Part shown: in pieces, positions 9,496 through 18,444 of the stretch
Layout: each line of letters starts with the position of its first letter
Numbering within the stretch: position 1 is the stretch's first letter
From: CAZLKN01 sp964560135
Lineage (GTDB): Bacteria > Actinomycetota > JAICYB01
DNA: 64,000 nt
NCBI GenBank assembly: GCA_964560135.1
Contig: CAZLKN010000009.1
Coordinates: 1 to 64,000, forward strand
Direction of reading: 5' to 3'
Notes under the pieces: model-generated
What the model was told of the DNA's origin: nothing
Databases searched by the model: none
What the model saw: the letters and a program-made list of their open reading frames with translations, nothing else
Translations under genes and position numbers: made by a program

Positions 9496-10965
9496 CTAGC
9501 GGATCCTGCGACGGATCGCCAGGGCACCGAGCGCGAGCACGAGGCCCGGCAGCACGGCACCCATGAGGGGAGCGCCCGTACGCGGGAGCGCCACCTCGCC
9601 CGACACCTGCGGCTGTGCGGCCACAGCGGTCTGGACGGTGGGGTCGATCACGACACGAACCAGGGGCTCACCGGCGGCGATGCCCAGTGCTTCCAGCTCC
9701 GGGACGTCCGGAGCCGGAGGAGCGAACTCGATGCGGAAGGCCGAGACCGACTGCGAGGCGGACATGCCGTCCTCGGCCGCCGTGGCCTGGGTCTCGTCGC
9801 ACAGGTCGACGGTGATGCCGACCTCACCGAGCACGGCGTCGACCTGTCCCTTGAGCTCGGCGACGGTGTCACCGACCACGGGGATGGGCGAGCCGTTGAC
9901 GTAGATGTTCTCGCCATCCAGCGCCACGCCGTTGTCTCCGCCGAGGCGGACGTCGGCGATCTCGCAGGAAGCGGTGTTCGCGGCCGAGCCCGGCGATCCT
10001 GCGACCTCGGAGTGCGAGGACAGGTCGATGAGTCCGACGTTGAGGAAGCCGTCGAGGACGTCCACCGCCTTGATCTGGGAGTTCGCTGACGCCGCCGACT
10101 TACCGTCCTCGGTCTTGGCGGCGCTGGTCGTGTTCACCAGATCCGTGACCGAGGCCAGGCTCGGCAGGGCCAGCGGGTTGGTGATGTTCGGGATCTCGGT
10201 GCCGTCGGCAAGGGTCTGCGCGACTTCTTCGACGGTCCCTTCACACAGGCCGGCCTCACCCAGCACGGTGCCGAGGACCTCGTCATCACAGTTGTCGACC
10301 ACCGTGGTCGCGACCGTGGTGCTCAGGTCGTCGATCGCCGTGTTGGCTTCGTCGATCGCCCCGTTGACCGTTGCCACCAGGACATCGAACGCGTCCTGGA
10401 GGTCGGCGGGGAGGAGATCTGCGATGGCCTCCAGCGTGGCCCCGACGTCGGCCAGCGTGGCGCTGCCGCTCACGGCCCGGCCGTCGGTGACCTTCGCTTC
10501 GAGGAGACCCGCGACGGCGTTGACCACCGGCAGATCAGCGCTCGGGAGGGAGACCGACTCCACCGTGTGGCTGCTGCTGTTGCCCGCGCCTTCGGCCGTC
10601 ACGGGGTCGAAGTCCACGAACCCTTCCCCGAGCACCGAGACCGCCCTCGCGAGCGAGTCATCGACGTCCGAGGTGGTCTTGACGAAGTACTGGTCCACGA
10701 CGAACGGGAAGTCCGCCGGCAGCTCGGCCTGCGCCTCGGCGGGGAGGCCGTCGCGGACGGTGCCGTACGCGTCCTGCACCTGGGACTTGACGTCCTCGGG
10801 CAGGCCGCTGAGGTCGACCGTGACCCGGAGCGCGAAGCCCGTGGCGGTCGACGAGAACGACTGCAGATCTGCGCCCGCGTGTAGACCCAGGGGGCCGAGC
10901 ACGAGCGCGGTCGCCATGCCGATGGCGACGGTCAACTTGGAAAGACTCGAGGTGGTCCCTCGCAT
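9496..10965 (-). CDS. secreted LPRTG-anchored surface protein of unknown function
   Basis: I do not recognise the 489 aa ectodomain. It has a Sec signal peptide (positive start, hydrophobic stretch about 12-30) and an acidic, Ala/Val/Ser/Thr-rich body. The C-terminus is a textbook sorting signal: LPRTG at 460-464, a hydrophobic segment, then RRRIR. By analogy, sortase would link it to peptidoglycan, and a sortase should therefore exist outside this window. The segment around 225-250 has clustered Cys residues (NCDDEV, GLCEGT) that may form disulphides. The minus-strand leader has AGGGGG eight bases before the ATG. It is divergent from mreB. Confidence 0.75.
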   Translation of the reverse strand: MRGTTSSLSKLTVAIGMATALVLGPLGLHAGADLQSFSSTATGFALRVTVDLSGLPEDVKSQVQDAYGTVRDGLPAEAQAELPADFPFVVDQYFVKTTSDVDDSLARAVSVLGEGFVDFDPVTAEGAGNSSSHTVESVSLPSADLPVVNAVAGLLEAKVTDGRAVSGSATLADVGATLEAIADLLPADLQDAFDVLVATVNGAIDEANTAIDDLSTTVATTVVDNCDDEVLGTVLGEAGLCEGTVEEVAQTLADGTEIPNITNPLALPSLASVTDLVNTTSAAKTEDGKSAASANSQIKAVDVLDGFLNVGLIDLSSHSEVAGSPGSAANTASCEIADVRLGGDNGVALDGENIYVNGSPIPVVGDTVAELKGQVDAVLGEVGITVDLCDETQATAAEDGMSASQSVSAFRIEFAPPAPDVPELEALGIAAGEPLVRVVIDPTVQTAVAAQPQVSGEVALPRTGAPLMGAVLPGLVLALGALAIRRRIR

Positions 10966-11206
10966 AGCGTTCCCCCTTCTTTGCGGTTCGACGACGTGAT
11001 CGTGTCTCTTCCAACGAGCCTGTCTCCATCCGGGAAACGGCTCGATGCGGGTATCGGCCGCTGCCCGGTGCGGGTGAGGCGACTTGGGCCGGATGCGCCC
11101 CTTTCGTCCCCTTCGTGCTGGTAGACTGCCCGGACGGGCCAGGTCGCGACGGGGAGTCCCGTCCCCCGGATGGGTGCCGCAGCCGCTCGCGGCGACCGGG
11201 AGCCCT

Positions 11207-11235
11207 TTGACCCCCGCTCAAGCCTGGTGGACAAT
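11207..11235 (+). promoter_or_regulatory. housekeeping-type promoter of the mre operon
   Basis: TTGACC (11207-11212), a 17 bp spacer and GACAAT (11230-11235) form the best -35/-10 pair in the window. Initiation near 11242 would leave a leader of about 35 bases that includes AGAAAGG before mreB. It lies in the only gene-free stretch above 300 bases (10966-11276). The rest of that stretch shows only the LPRTG gene's leader, with no RNA gene or repeat that I can see. Confidence 0.6.
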
Positions 11236-11276
11236 AAAGCGCTACTCCACCGATCCCGCAGAAAGGTCCTTCCCGC

Positions 11277-12308
11277 ATGTTCGAGAGCTGGTTCCAGTAC
11301 CTGGGCCGTGACATGGCCGTCGACCTCGGTACGGCGAACACCCTCGTGTACGTCCGCGGCCGGGGGATCGTCCTCAACGAGCCGTCGGTCGTGGCGATCA
11401 ACCAGAAGACGGGCCACATCCTGGCCGTGGGGGCCGAGGCCAAGCGCATGGTGGGCCGGACCCCCGGGCACATCTCGGCGATTCGGCCGCTGAAGGACGG
11501 CGTGATCGCCGACTTCGACGTGACCGAGAAGATGATCCGGTACTTCATCCACAAGGTGCACCGGCGCCGCTGGGCGAAGCCGCGCGTCGTGATCTGCGTG
11601 CCGTCGGGGATCACGGGCGTGGAGCAACGGGCCGTGGAGGAGGCCGGCTACCAAGCCGGTGCACGGAAGGTCCACATCATCGAGGAACCGATGGCCGCCG
11701 CGATCGGGGCCGGCCTCCCGGTCCACGAACCGACGGGAAACATGGTTGTGGATATCGGCGGTGGCACCACCGAAGTAGCGGTGATCTCCCTCGGCGGCAT
11801 CGTGACGTCGATGTCGATCCGGGTCGGTGGCGACGAGTTGGACGAGGCCGTGATCCAGTACATCAAGAAGGAGTACTCCCTGATGCTGGGGGAGCGCACC
11901 TCGGAGGAGATCAAGCTTGCCATCGGGTCGGCGTTCCCGCTGCCCGACGAGCCTCAAGCGGAGATCCGAGGCCGGGATCTCGTCACGGGACTGCCCAAGA
12001 CGATCATCATCTCGGCGGAGGAGGTACGGCGGGCGATCGAGGAACCGGTTTCCCAGATCGTCGACTCCGTGAAGAACACCCTGGACCGAACGCCCCCCGA
12101 ACTGGCGGCGGACATCATGGACCGCGGCATCGTGCTCACGGGGGGCGGAGCGCTCCTACGGGGGCTCGATGAGCGTCTGAAGCATGAGACCGGGATGCCG
12201 ATCCACGCGTCGGAGAGCCCCCTGCATGCAGTAGCCCTGGGGGCCGGACGTTGCCTGGAAGAGATCGAATCCTTGAAGAACGTCCTCATCACGTCCGCGC
12301 GTCACTAG
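11277..12308 (+). CDS. mreB: rod-shape determining actin homologue MreB
   Basis: A cytoplasmic actin-like ATPase that forms membrane-bound filaments and guides lateral-wall synthesis. Phosphate-binding motifs are visible: VDLGTANTLVYV near the N-terminus, VVDIGGGTTEVAV (phosphate 2) and the adenosine motif GIVLTGGGALL. The 343 aa length is typical. AGAAAGG lies about ten bases before the ATG. It heads mreB-mreC-mreD-mrdA-rodA. Possession of MreB suggests a rod-shaped cell, or at least one with laterally inserted wall, unlike the polar growth of mycobacteria. Confidence 0.96.
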   Translation: MFESWFQYLGRDMAVDLGTANTLVYVRGRGIVLNEPSVVAINQKTGHILAVGAEAKRMVGRTPGHISAIRPLKDGVIADFDVTEKMIRYFIHKVHRRRWAKPRVVICVPSGITGVEQRAVEEAGYQAGARKVHIIEEPMAAAIGAGLPVHEPTGNMVVDIGGGTTEVAVISLGGIVTSMSIRVGGDELDEAVIQYIKKEYSLMLGERTSEEIKLAIGSAFPLPDEPQAEIRGRDLVTGLPKTIIISAEEVRRAIEEPVSQIVDSVKNTLDRTPPELAADIMDRGIVLTGGGALLRGLDERLKHETGMPIHASESPLHAVALGAGRCLEEIESLKNVLITSARH

Positions 12309-12328
12309 AACGCGAGAGGTGAGACGCC

Positions 12329-13183
12329 GTGTGGCGTCGTTCTGCACGAGACCGAGTTGTCATCGGCCTGCTCCTCATGGCCACCGTGACCGTGTTGACC
12401 CTGGACTTCCGTACGGGGTTGTTTGACGGGCTCTCCGGTGTGACGTCGCAGGTCGTGGGCGTCTTCCAGACGGGGGTCCGTACGGTTGCGCGCCCGTTCG
12501 AGGTCGCCGCCGAGTCCGTCCGTGACCTCGGCGGGCTCCGTGAGGAGAACAGCGCCCTGCGCGACGAGAACCGGGAGCTGCGAAGCAGGCTCCGTGCCGT
12601 CGAGCATCTCGTGGAGCAGAACGCGCGGATGCGCGAGCTCCTGCAGATCGAGAGCACCACGGACCTGGAGATGGTGCGGGCGCGGGTCATCGGTGCGTCG
12701 CTGTCGGGCAGCGAACGTTCGGCCCTCCTGGACAAGGGACGCGGTTCCGGGATCGTGACGGACACCGGGGTCCTGGCTCCCGAGGGACTCGCGGGGAGGG
12801 TGATCTGGGTCGGCCCCCGGACGGCCAAGGTGCTGCTGGTGACCGACCCGCAGTCCTCGATCGGGGTGAAGATCGGAGAGACGGGCGAGACAGGCATCGT
12901 GGCCGGCACGGGCCGGGGAGATATGCGGCTGGAGCTGGTGTCCCGATCCGCACTTGACCAGGGCGCGGTCAAGCGCGGGGATGTCGTCCTCACCTCGGGG
13001 CATCAGGGAGGGATCTTTCCGTCCGGGATCCCGATCGGCCGGGTCGAGGAGGTGCGGCTGGCGTCTCGCGGTACCGCCTACACGATCCGTGTCACCCCCT
13101 ACGCCCGTCTGTCGCGGCTGGACATCGTGTCCGTGATCCTTCGAGCCGATCCGGTGGTCGGGGACGACACCGTCGAACCGTGA
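12329..13183 (+). CDS. mreC: rod-shape determining protein MreC
   Basis: A bitopic membrane protein that links MreB filaments to MreD and to PBP2/RodA. One N-terminal membrane helix (about residues 9-25) is followed by a coiled coil (about 62-105, alternating Glu, Arg and Leu) and the beta-rich periplasmic-type domain, with DKGRGSGI and QSSIGVKI. It is 284 aa with a GTG start. It overlaps mreD by four bases. Confidence 0.93.
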   Translation: MWRRSARDRVVIGLLLMATVTVLTLDFRTGLFDGLSGVTSQVVGVFQTGVRTVARPFEVAAESVRDLGGLREENSALRDENRELRSRLRAVEHLVEQNARMRELLQIESTTDLEMVRARVIGASLSGSERSALLDKGRGSGIVTDTGVLAPEGLAGRVIWVGPRTAKVLLVTDPQSSIGVKIGETGETGIVAGTGRGDMRLELVSRSALDQGAVKRGDVVLTSGHQGGIFPSGIPIGRVEEVRLASRGTAYTIRVTPYARLSRLDIVSVILRADPVVGDDTVEP

Positions 13184-13668
13184 GGCGCTACGGCATCTTC
13201 GCGGTGGCATGCTTCACCGCCATCCTCCTGTCCTCGGAGCTGGCGTTGAGCGTCCCGATCCTCGGGGTCGGTCCGGATCTGCTGATCATCGTGGTCGCCA
13301 CATTCGCGCTGGGCGAGCAGCCGCGCAACGCCGCGGTGGCCGGATTCAGCGCAGGGCTCGTCCGCGACCTGCTGCTCACAACGCCCACGGGGATCTCGGC
13401 ATTCGCCTACGCCCTCACCGCCTACGCGGCGGCCATCGTCGGCGCAACCCGGGGGATCTGGGCCTTCGTCGCACTGATCGCCGGAGCGACGTTCGTCTCC
13501 CAGGTCGTCTACGCGACGGGGATGATCCTGCTCGGGACGCAGGTCGATCCCGGGCCGTTGCCCCGGGTCGTGGTGATCACCACCCTGTACAACGCGCTCC
13601 TGGCGCCGCTGCTCATGCCGCTGCTCCGGCGCATCGTGCCCGCGGAGGGCGCTGGAGGCGCCGAGTGA
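13180..13668 (+). CDS. mreD: rod-shape determining membrane protein MreD
   Basis: A small integral membrane partner of MreC. The 162 aa product is almost entirely hydrophobic, with about five predicted helices. The only conserved-looking polar stretch is GFSAGLVRDLLLTTPTGIS, the typical MreD loop. The GTG start overlaps the mreC stop (GTGA). Assignment rests on position and topology as much as on sequence. Confidence 0.88.
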   Translation: MRRYGIFAVACFTAILLSSELALSVPILGVGPDLLIIVVATFALGEQPRNAAVAGFSAGLVRDLLLTTPTGISAFAYALTAYAAAIVGATRGIWAFVALIAGATFVSQVVYATGMILLGTQVDPGPLPRVVVITTLYNALLAPLLMPLLRRIVPAEGAGGAE

Positions 13669-13753
13669 CCTGCGGAGAGCGGGGTGCGGAAGTCCTCGAA
13701 GTCCGGCAGGATGGGTGTCGCAGCCGACCCCGGCTCGAGGGGGTGACCTATCT

Positions 13754-15709
13754 GTGAATCCTGACATGTCGCGTGCCCGTCTGGTTGTGGTGCACCTGCT
13801 GGTGCTATCGCTCCTGGCCACCCTCGTGGCCCGGCTGTGGTTCCTTCAGATCCTCACGGGCGACGAGGCACAACGCCTGGCCGAGCAGACCTCCATCCGG
13901 CTGATCCACCAGGCCGCCCCCCGGGGGTTCATCTTCGACCGGACGGGGGAGGCCCTCGTCCGCAACCGCACGGCGCTCACCGTGGCGTTGGACGTCTCCC
14001 TTCTACCCGCCGCGGAACGCGACCAGGTGATCCCGGAGCTCGCGAGGGTGCTCGGGATCAGCGAGGCGCACATCCGGGCGGTGGTGGACGATCCGCGGAT
14101 CGGTCACTACACGCCCCGGCCCATCGCGGTGGACGTCGACAAGGACACGGTGATCTACATCCGTGAACACCAGGACAAGTTCCCCGGCGTCACCGACCTC
14201 GAGATCCCGGTGCGGGAGTACCCACACGAGTCCCTGGGCGCGCACGTCATCGGTCACATCGGCGAGATCAGCGCCGAGGAGCTGGAGGCCCGGCGTGAGG
14301 AGGTTGGGAACGAGTCCACGAAGGCTTACCGTTCGGGGGACCAGATCGGGAAGATCGGCGTGGAACGGGTCTACGAGGACTGGCTGCGTGGCATCTCGGG
14401 GATCGAGAAGATCGCCGTGAACGTGCGGGGCGAACGGGTGCAGTCGCTGGGCACCCATACCCCGGAGCGGGGACTCGACGCGGTGCTGACCATCGACGCC
14501 GAGGTCCAGCGGGCGGCCGAGGAAGGTTTGGAGCGAGGGATCCAGCTCGCCAGGCGGCTGACCGATCCGGACACCGGCAAGCTCTACGAGGCGCCCGCCG
14601 GAGCGGTGGTGGCACTGGATCCGCGGGACGGCGAGATCCTGGCGCTGAGCTCCAACCCGACCTTCGATCCGAACATGTTCGTGGGACGGATCCCCCCCGA
14701 CGAGTACGCACGCCTGAACGATCCGGACTCGCACTTCCCGATGATGAACCGGGCGATCGCGGAGGCGGTCCCGCCCGGGTCGACGTTCAAGCCGATCACC
14801 GCGGCGGCGGCCTGGGACGCCACGGTCATGGCCCCCGGGACGACCTGGCACTGCCCGGGGCACTACCGGGTGGGGAACCGCGTCTTCCGTGACTGGACCC
14901 CCGACGGGCACGGCCTGGTCGGCCTGCGCCGGGGGATGGCCGAGTCCTGCGACATCGTGTTCTACGACGCGGGTGTGAAGATGAACGCCGAGCGGGAGCG
15001 GATCGGTGAGCACCTGCAGACGGTGGCCCGCCATTTCGGCTACGGGGAGATCACCGGGATCGATCTGCTGGGTGAGCGGTCGGGCCTGGTCCCGGACGCG
15101 ACCTGGAAGGAGGAGCGGTTCGCGTGGGCGCAGCCCTACGATCGCCGCTGGTTCGACGGCGACTCGGCCAACCTGGCGATCGGTCAGGGGTTCCTCCAGG
15201 TCACGCCGCTGCAGCTGGCGGTGTCCTACGGGGCGTTCGCCAACGGGGGCACCTTGTACCGCCCCCGCGTCATGAAGTGCATGGCCGAGCTGGACGTGTC
15301 CCGGCCGGTGTCCCCCGAGGAGGCGTGCAGATCAGGCGTCGTTCCCGAGTCGGCGTCGCCCAAGGTCCTGGGGCGTGTTCCGGTTCCCGCCGCGGCTCTC
15401 GACTTCATCTCGGACTCGATGGTGGGCACGCAGGTCGATGAGGGAACCGCCGCCAGGGCTTTCGAAGGGTTCCCTCTCGACCGTGTGCCGGTCGCCGGGA
15501 AGACCGGGACCGCACAGATGAAGCCCCGCCAGCCCTTCTCGTGGTACGCGGCATACGCGCCGGCGCACGATCCCGAGATCGTCGTCGTCGCCCTCGTGGA
15601 GGAAGGCGGGACCGGGTCGCAGATCGCCGCCCCCATCGTCCGCCACGTCATGGAGCGGCATTTCGGGCTGCCCGAGGGCAACTTCGAGGCGGGGGCCAGG
15701 GCGGACTAG
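13754..15709 (+). CDS. mrdA: penicillin-binding protein 2 (elongasome transpeptidase)
   Basis: A class B PBP that crosslinks peptidoglycan during elongation with RodA. One N-terminal membrane helix (about 10-30) precedes the pedestal domain and the transpeptidase domain. The catalytic SxxK is STFK with Ser343, the second motif appears as SCD in AESCDIVFYD rather than SxN, and KTG is at 583-585. About 651 aa from the GTG at 13754, which has AGGGGG about ten bases upstream; ATG 13766 is an alternative. A GTG at 13715 also lies in frame but has a weaker context. Confidence 0.93.
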   Translation: MNPDMSRARLVVVHLLVLSLLATLVARLWFLQILTGDEAQRLAEQTSIRLIHQAAPRGFIFDRTGEALVRNRTALTVALDVSLLPAAERDQVIPELARVLGISEAHIRAVVDDPRIGHYTPRPIAVDVDKDTVIYIREHQDKFPGVTDLEIPVREYPHESLGAHVIGHIGEISAEELEARREEVGNESTKAYRSGDQIGKIGVERVYEDWLRGISGIEKIAVNVRGERVQSLGTHTPERGLDAVLTIDAEVQRAAEEGLERGIQLARRLTDPDTGKLYEAPAGAVVALDPRDGEILALSSNPTFDPNMFVGRIPPDEYARLNDPDSHFPMMNRAIAEAVPPGSTFKPITAAAAWDATVMAPGTTWHCPGHYRVGNRVFRDWTPDGHGLVGLRRGMAESCDIVFYDAGVKMNAERERIGEHLQTVARHFGYGEITGIDLLGERSGLVPDATWKEERFAWAQPYDRRWFDGDSANLAIGQGFLQVTPLQLAVSYGAFANGGTLYRPRVMKCMAELDVSRPVSPEEACRSGVVPESASPKVLGRVPVPAAALDFISDSMVGTQVDEGTAARAFEGFPLDRVPVAGKTGTAQMKPRQPFSWYAAYAPAHDPEIVVVALVEEGGTGSQIAAPIVRHVMERHFGLPEGNFEAGARAD

Positions 15710-15711
15710 AA

Positions 15712-16896
15712 ATGGCTGTCGCGACCGGTTCCAGAGGTGGCGGGCCCTCCCTGGGGGGCCGCGGGGAGGCCATCCGGCATCTCGACCTCGTGAGCGCGGG
15801 TGCGGTGGTAGCGCTCGTGGTGATGGGCCTGCTGTCGGTCTTCACCGCGACCGTCGATCCCGAACGCGGGGGCCTGCTCCAGGCCCCCAGCGTCCTGTTC
15901 AACCGTCAGCTCATCTTCTGTGTGATCGCCGGGCTGACGCTGCTCGCGGCGATCGTGTTCGACTACCGCTACCTCAAGGTGTACGCGGCGGTGATGTACC
16001 TCGGGTGCCTGTTCCTGCTCCTTGTGGTGATGACGCCTCTGGGTGAGACGGTCAAAGGCTCCCAGCGCTGGATCCAGTTGGGGCTCTTCAGTCTGCAGCC
16101 CTCGGAGCTGGCCAAACCCGTCCTGGTCGCCGCGCTGGCGGCCTACCTGTCGGAGCGCCGCGGGACCCTGGATCTCGTCGACGTCGTGAGGTGTTTCGGC
16201 CTGACCGTCCCGCTGGCGCTGCTCGTCTTCCTTCAGCCCGACTTCGGGACCATGCTCGTGCTCGGCTGGATCCTGCTGATCATGCTGGTGGTGGGCGGAG
16301 CGGATTGGCGCCACCTGGTGGTCCTGCTGGCCATCGGCAGCATCGGCCTCGTGGGGGTGTTCCAGCTCGGCATCGTCCGTGACTATCAACAGAACCGATT
16401 ACGGGCGTTCCTCGATCCCGAGGACGACATCATCAGGTTCTCCGAAGGCTACAACTACCGCCTCACGAGACAGGCGGTCGGCAACGGCGGGCTGTTTGGC
16501 CGCGGGTTTTTCACGCAACGCGAACAGGTCAACCTGACGAACCTGGATTTCGTGCGCGAGCAGCACACCGACTTCGTGTTCACGGTCGTCGCGGAGCAGA
16601 GCGGCTTCGTCGGCAGCCTCACGATGCTCATCCTGTACGGCGTGATCTTCGTCCGAGGATTGCGGGGTGCGGGGATGGCCCGCGACTCGTTCGGGATACT
16701 CGTGGCCACGGGGATCGTGGGATACCTGGCTTTCCAGGTCTTCGTGAACATCGGCATGACCGTGGGGCTGGTGCCGATCACGGGCGTACCCTTACCCTTC
16801 GTCTCCTACGGGGGGTCCTCCCTGGTGTCTTCCGCCCTCGCGGTGGGCGTCCTGCTGTCCGTCCGGATGCGCCGGTTCGCGCGTCCGCTCTCCTGA
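15712..16896 (+). CDS. rodA: SEDS-family peptidoglycan glycosyltransferase RodA
   Basis: An integral membrane polymerase that extends glycan strands from lipid II with PBP2. The 394 aa product has about ten membrane helices and the SEDS signatures QRWIQLGLFSLQPSELAKP, LQPDFGT and GVPLPFVSYGGSS. The ATG is two bases after the mrdA stop, as expected for a coupled pair. A longer in-frame extension into mrdA is not coding. Confidence 0.95.
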   Translation: MAVATGSRGGGPSLGGRGEAIRHLDLVSAGAVVALVVMGLLSVFTATVDPERGGLLQAPSVLFNRQLIFCVIAGLTLLAAIVFDYRYLKVYAAVMYLGCLFLLLVVMTPLGETVKGSQRWIQLGLFSLQPSELAKPVLVAALAAYLSERRGTLDLVDVVRCFGLTVPLALLVFLQPDFGTMLVLGWILLIMLVVGGADWRHLVVLLAIGSIGLVGVFQLGIVRDYQQNRLRAFLDPEDDIIRFSEGYNYRLTRQAVGNGGLFGRGFFTQREQVNLTNLDFVREQHTDFVFTVVAEQSGFVGSLTMLILYGVIFVRGLRGAGMARDSFGILVATGIVGYLAFQVFVNIGMTVGLVPITGVPLPFVSYGGSSLVSSALAVGVLLSVRMRRFARPLS

Positions 16897-16927
16897 TCCG
16901 GGCTCCGGGCTCCGCTACGGTGGCGGA

Positions 16928-16936
16928 TGATATGCT
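16928..16936 (+). promoter_or_regulatory. possible extended -10 promoter for rng
   Basis: TGATATGCT fits an extended -10 (TGn-TATnnT) in the 228-base gap between rodA and rng. It would give a leader of about 180 bases, in which I see no other clear element. Confidence 0.3.
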
Positions 16937-17124
16937 ACGCGGAGTTCTGAACGGTTCCGAGAGGGCCCGCCTGCGACGGACCGTGGGCGTCATGCGCTAC
17001 CGGTACGGCGGTGTGAGCGACAACCGAGCCCGATCCGCGTCGAGTATTGCTCCGCGGTTCGGATCGAGCGCTCCGGGTACCAGGTCACGTGCGTGGCAGG
17101 CCGGCCTCAGGGAAGAGGAGTGGT

Positions 17125-18444
17125 TTGAGCGCACAGCAGGCGAAAGGGCGCGGACGGCGCCAACGCCGGCCACGCCCGCAGCAGGAGGCCCCTGAGCCTC
17201 CTCGCGAGCGGGTGATGCTCGTCGGCGGCTCGCTGGAGCACGCCCACGTGGCCGTCCTGGAGGACGGCGTTCTCGTCGAGCACTACGTGGCCAAGAAATC
17301 CCGGCGCTCCCTGGTGGGCAACGTGTACCTCGGCAAGGTGCAGAACGTGCTCCCGGGTATGGAGGCCGCCTTCGTGGACATCGGCCAGCCCCGGAACGCC
17401 GTGCTGTACGTGGGCGAGCTCGCGGCTATGGAGGAGGTCGAGGGCGACTCCCAGCCCCGCATCGAGCAGGTCCTGAGCAGCGGGCAGCAGGTGCTGGTGC
17501 AGGTGACCAAGGACCCCATGGGCACGAAGGGTGCCCGGTTGACCACCGAGCTCTCCCTCGCCGGACGGTACCTGGTCCTCGTCCCCAAGGGGTCCGGATA
17601 CGGGATCTCGCGCCGGCTCGACGACGCTGAGCGCGCCCGCCTGCGTGACATCGCCCGGAAGGTCCGACCCGACGGGTTCGGCGTGATCGTTCGAACGGCG
17701 GCCGAGGGTGCGCAGGCCGACGAACTCGAGCGGGACCTGCAGCGCCTGGTCCGGTTGTGGGAGGAGATCGACAAGCGGGCCAAGCAGGCCCGGGCCCCCA
17801 CCGAGATCTACGTGGAACCCGACCTGGTTATCCGGGTTGTGCGCGACCTGTTCTCGAAGGACTTCGACCGCCTGATCGTGGCCGAAGGGGAGGCTCACGA
17901 GCGGATCGCGCGGTACGTGGAGGCGGTCGATCCCGACCTGTCCGCACGGGTGGAGCTCCACACCGGCCCTCTGAGTCTGTTCGACAGGATGCATGTGACC
18001 GAGCAGCTCCGGAAGGCCCTGGAGCGCAAGGTCTGGCTCCCGTCCGGCGGCTACATCGTGGTCGACCGGACCGAGGCGCTCACCGTGATCGACGTCAACA
18101 CGGGCCGGTTCGTGGGCCGGACCTCCCTGGAGGACACGGTCGTGCGAACGAACCTGGAGGCCACCGCGGAGGTCGTCCGGCAGCTGCGGCTGCGGGACAT
18201 CGGCGGGATCATCGTCATCGACTTCATCGACATGCTGATGCTCCAGAACCGGGAGGAGGTCCTGCGTGCCTTCCGTCGGGAGCTGGGCCGGGACAAGACG
18301 AAGACGCAGGTCATCGGCATCTCTCCACTCGGACTGGTCGAGATGACCAGGAAGAACGTCAGCGAGGGCCTCGTCGAGGCGCTCAGCTCCCCGTGTCCCA
18401 CCTGCGAGGGTCGCAGCGTCGTGATCGAGGAGATCAACGCGTAG
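17125..18444 (+). CDS. rng: ribonuclease E/G family endoribonuclease
   Basis: A single-strand endoribonuclease of mRNA turnover and rRNA maturation. An N-terminal S1-like domain begins about residue 30. The metal-binding catalytic aspartates appear as Asp323 in VIDVNTG and Asp366 in IDFIDM, and the zinc-link motif CPTC is near the C-terminus. About 439 aa, without the long RNase E scaffold tail, hence the G-type call. The start is probably TTG 17125, just after GGAAGAGGAG; the first 30 residues are Arg/Gln/Pro-rich. Its 3' end overlaps the convergent TIMP-like gene by 11 bases. Confidence 0.93.
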   Translation: MSAQQAKGRGRRQRRPRPQQEAPEPPRERVMLVGGSLEHAHVAVLEDGVLVEHYVAKKSRRSLVGNVYLGKVQNVLPGMEAAFVDIGQPRNAVLYVGELAAMEEVEGDSQPRIEQVLSSGQQVLVQVTKDPMGTKGARLTTELSLAGRYLVLVPKGSGYGISRRLDDAERARLRDIARKVRPDGFGVIVRTAAEGAQADELERDLQRLVRLWEEIDKRAKQARAPTEIYVEPDLVIRVVRDLFSKDFDRLIVAEGEAHERIARYVEAVDPDLSARVELHTGPLSLFDRMHVTEQLRKALERKVWLPSGGYIVVDRTEALTVIDVNTGRFVGRTSLEDTVVRTNLEATAEVVRQLRLRDIGGIIVIDFIDMLMLQNREEVLRAFRRELGRDKTKTQVIGISPLGLVEMTRKNVSEGLVEALSSPCPTCEGRSVVIEEINA

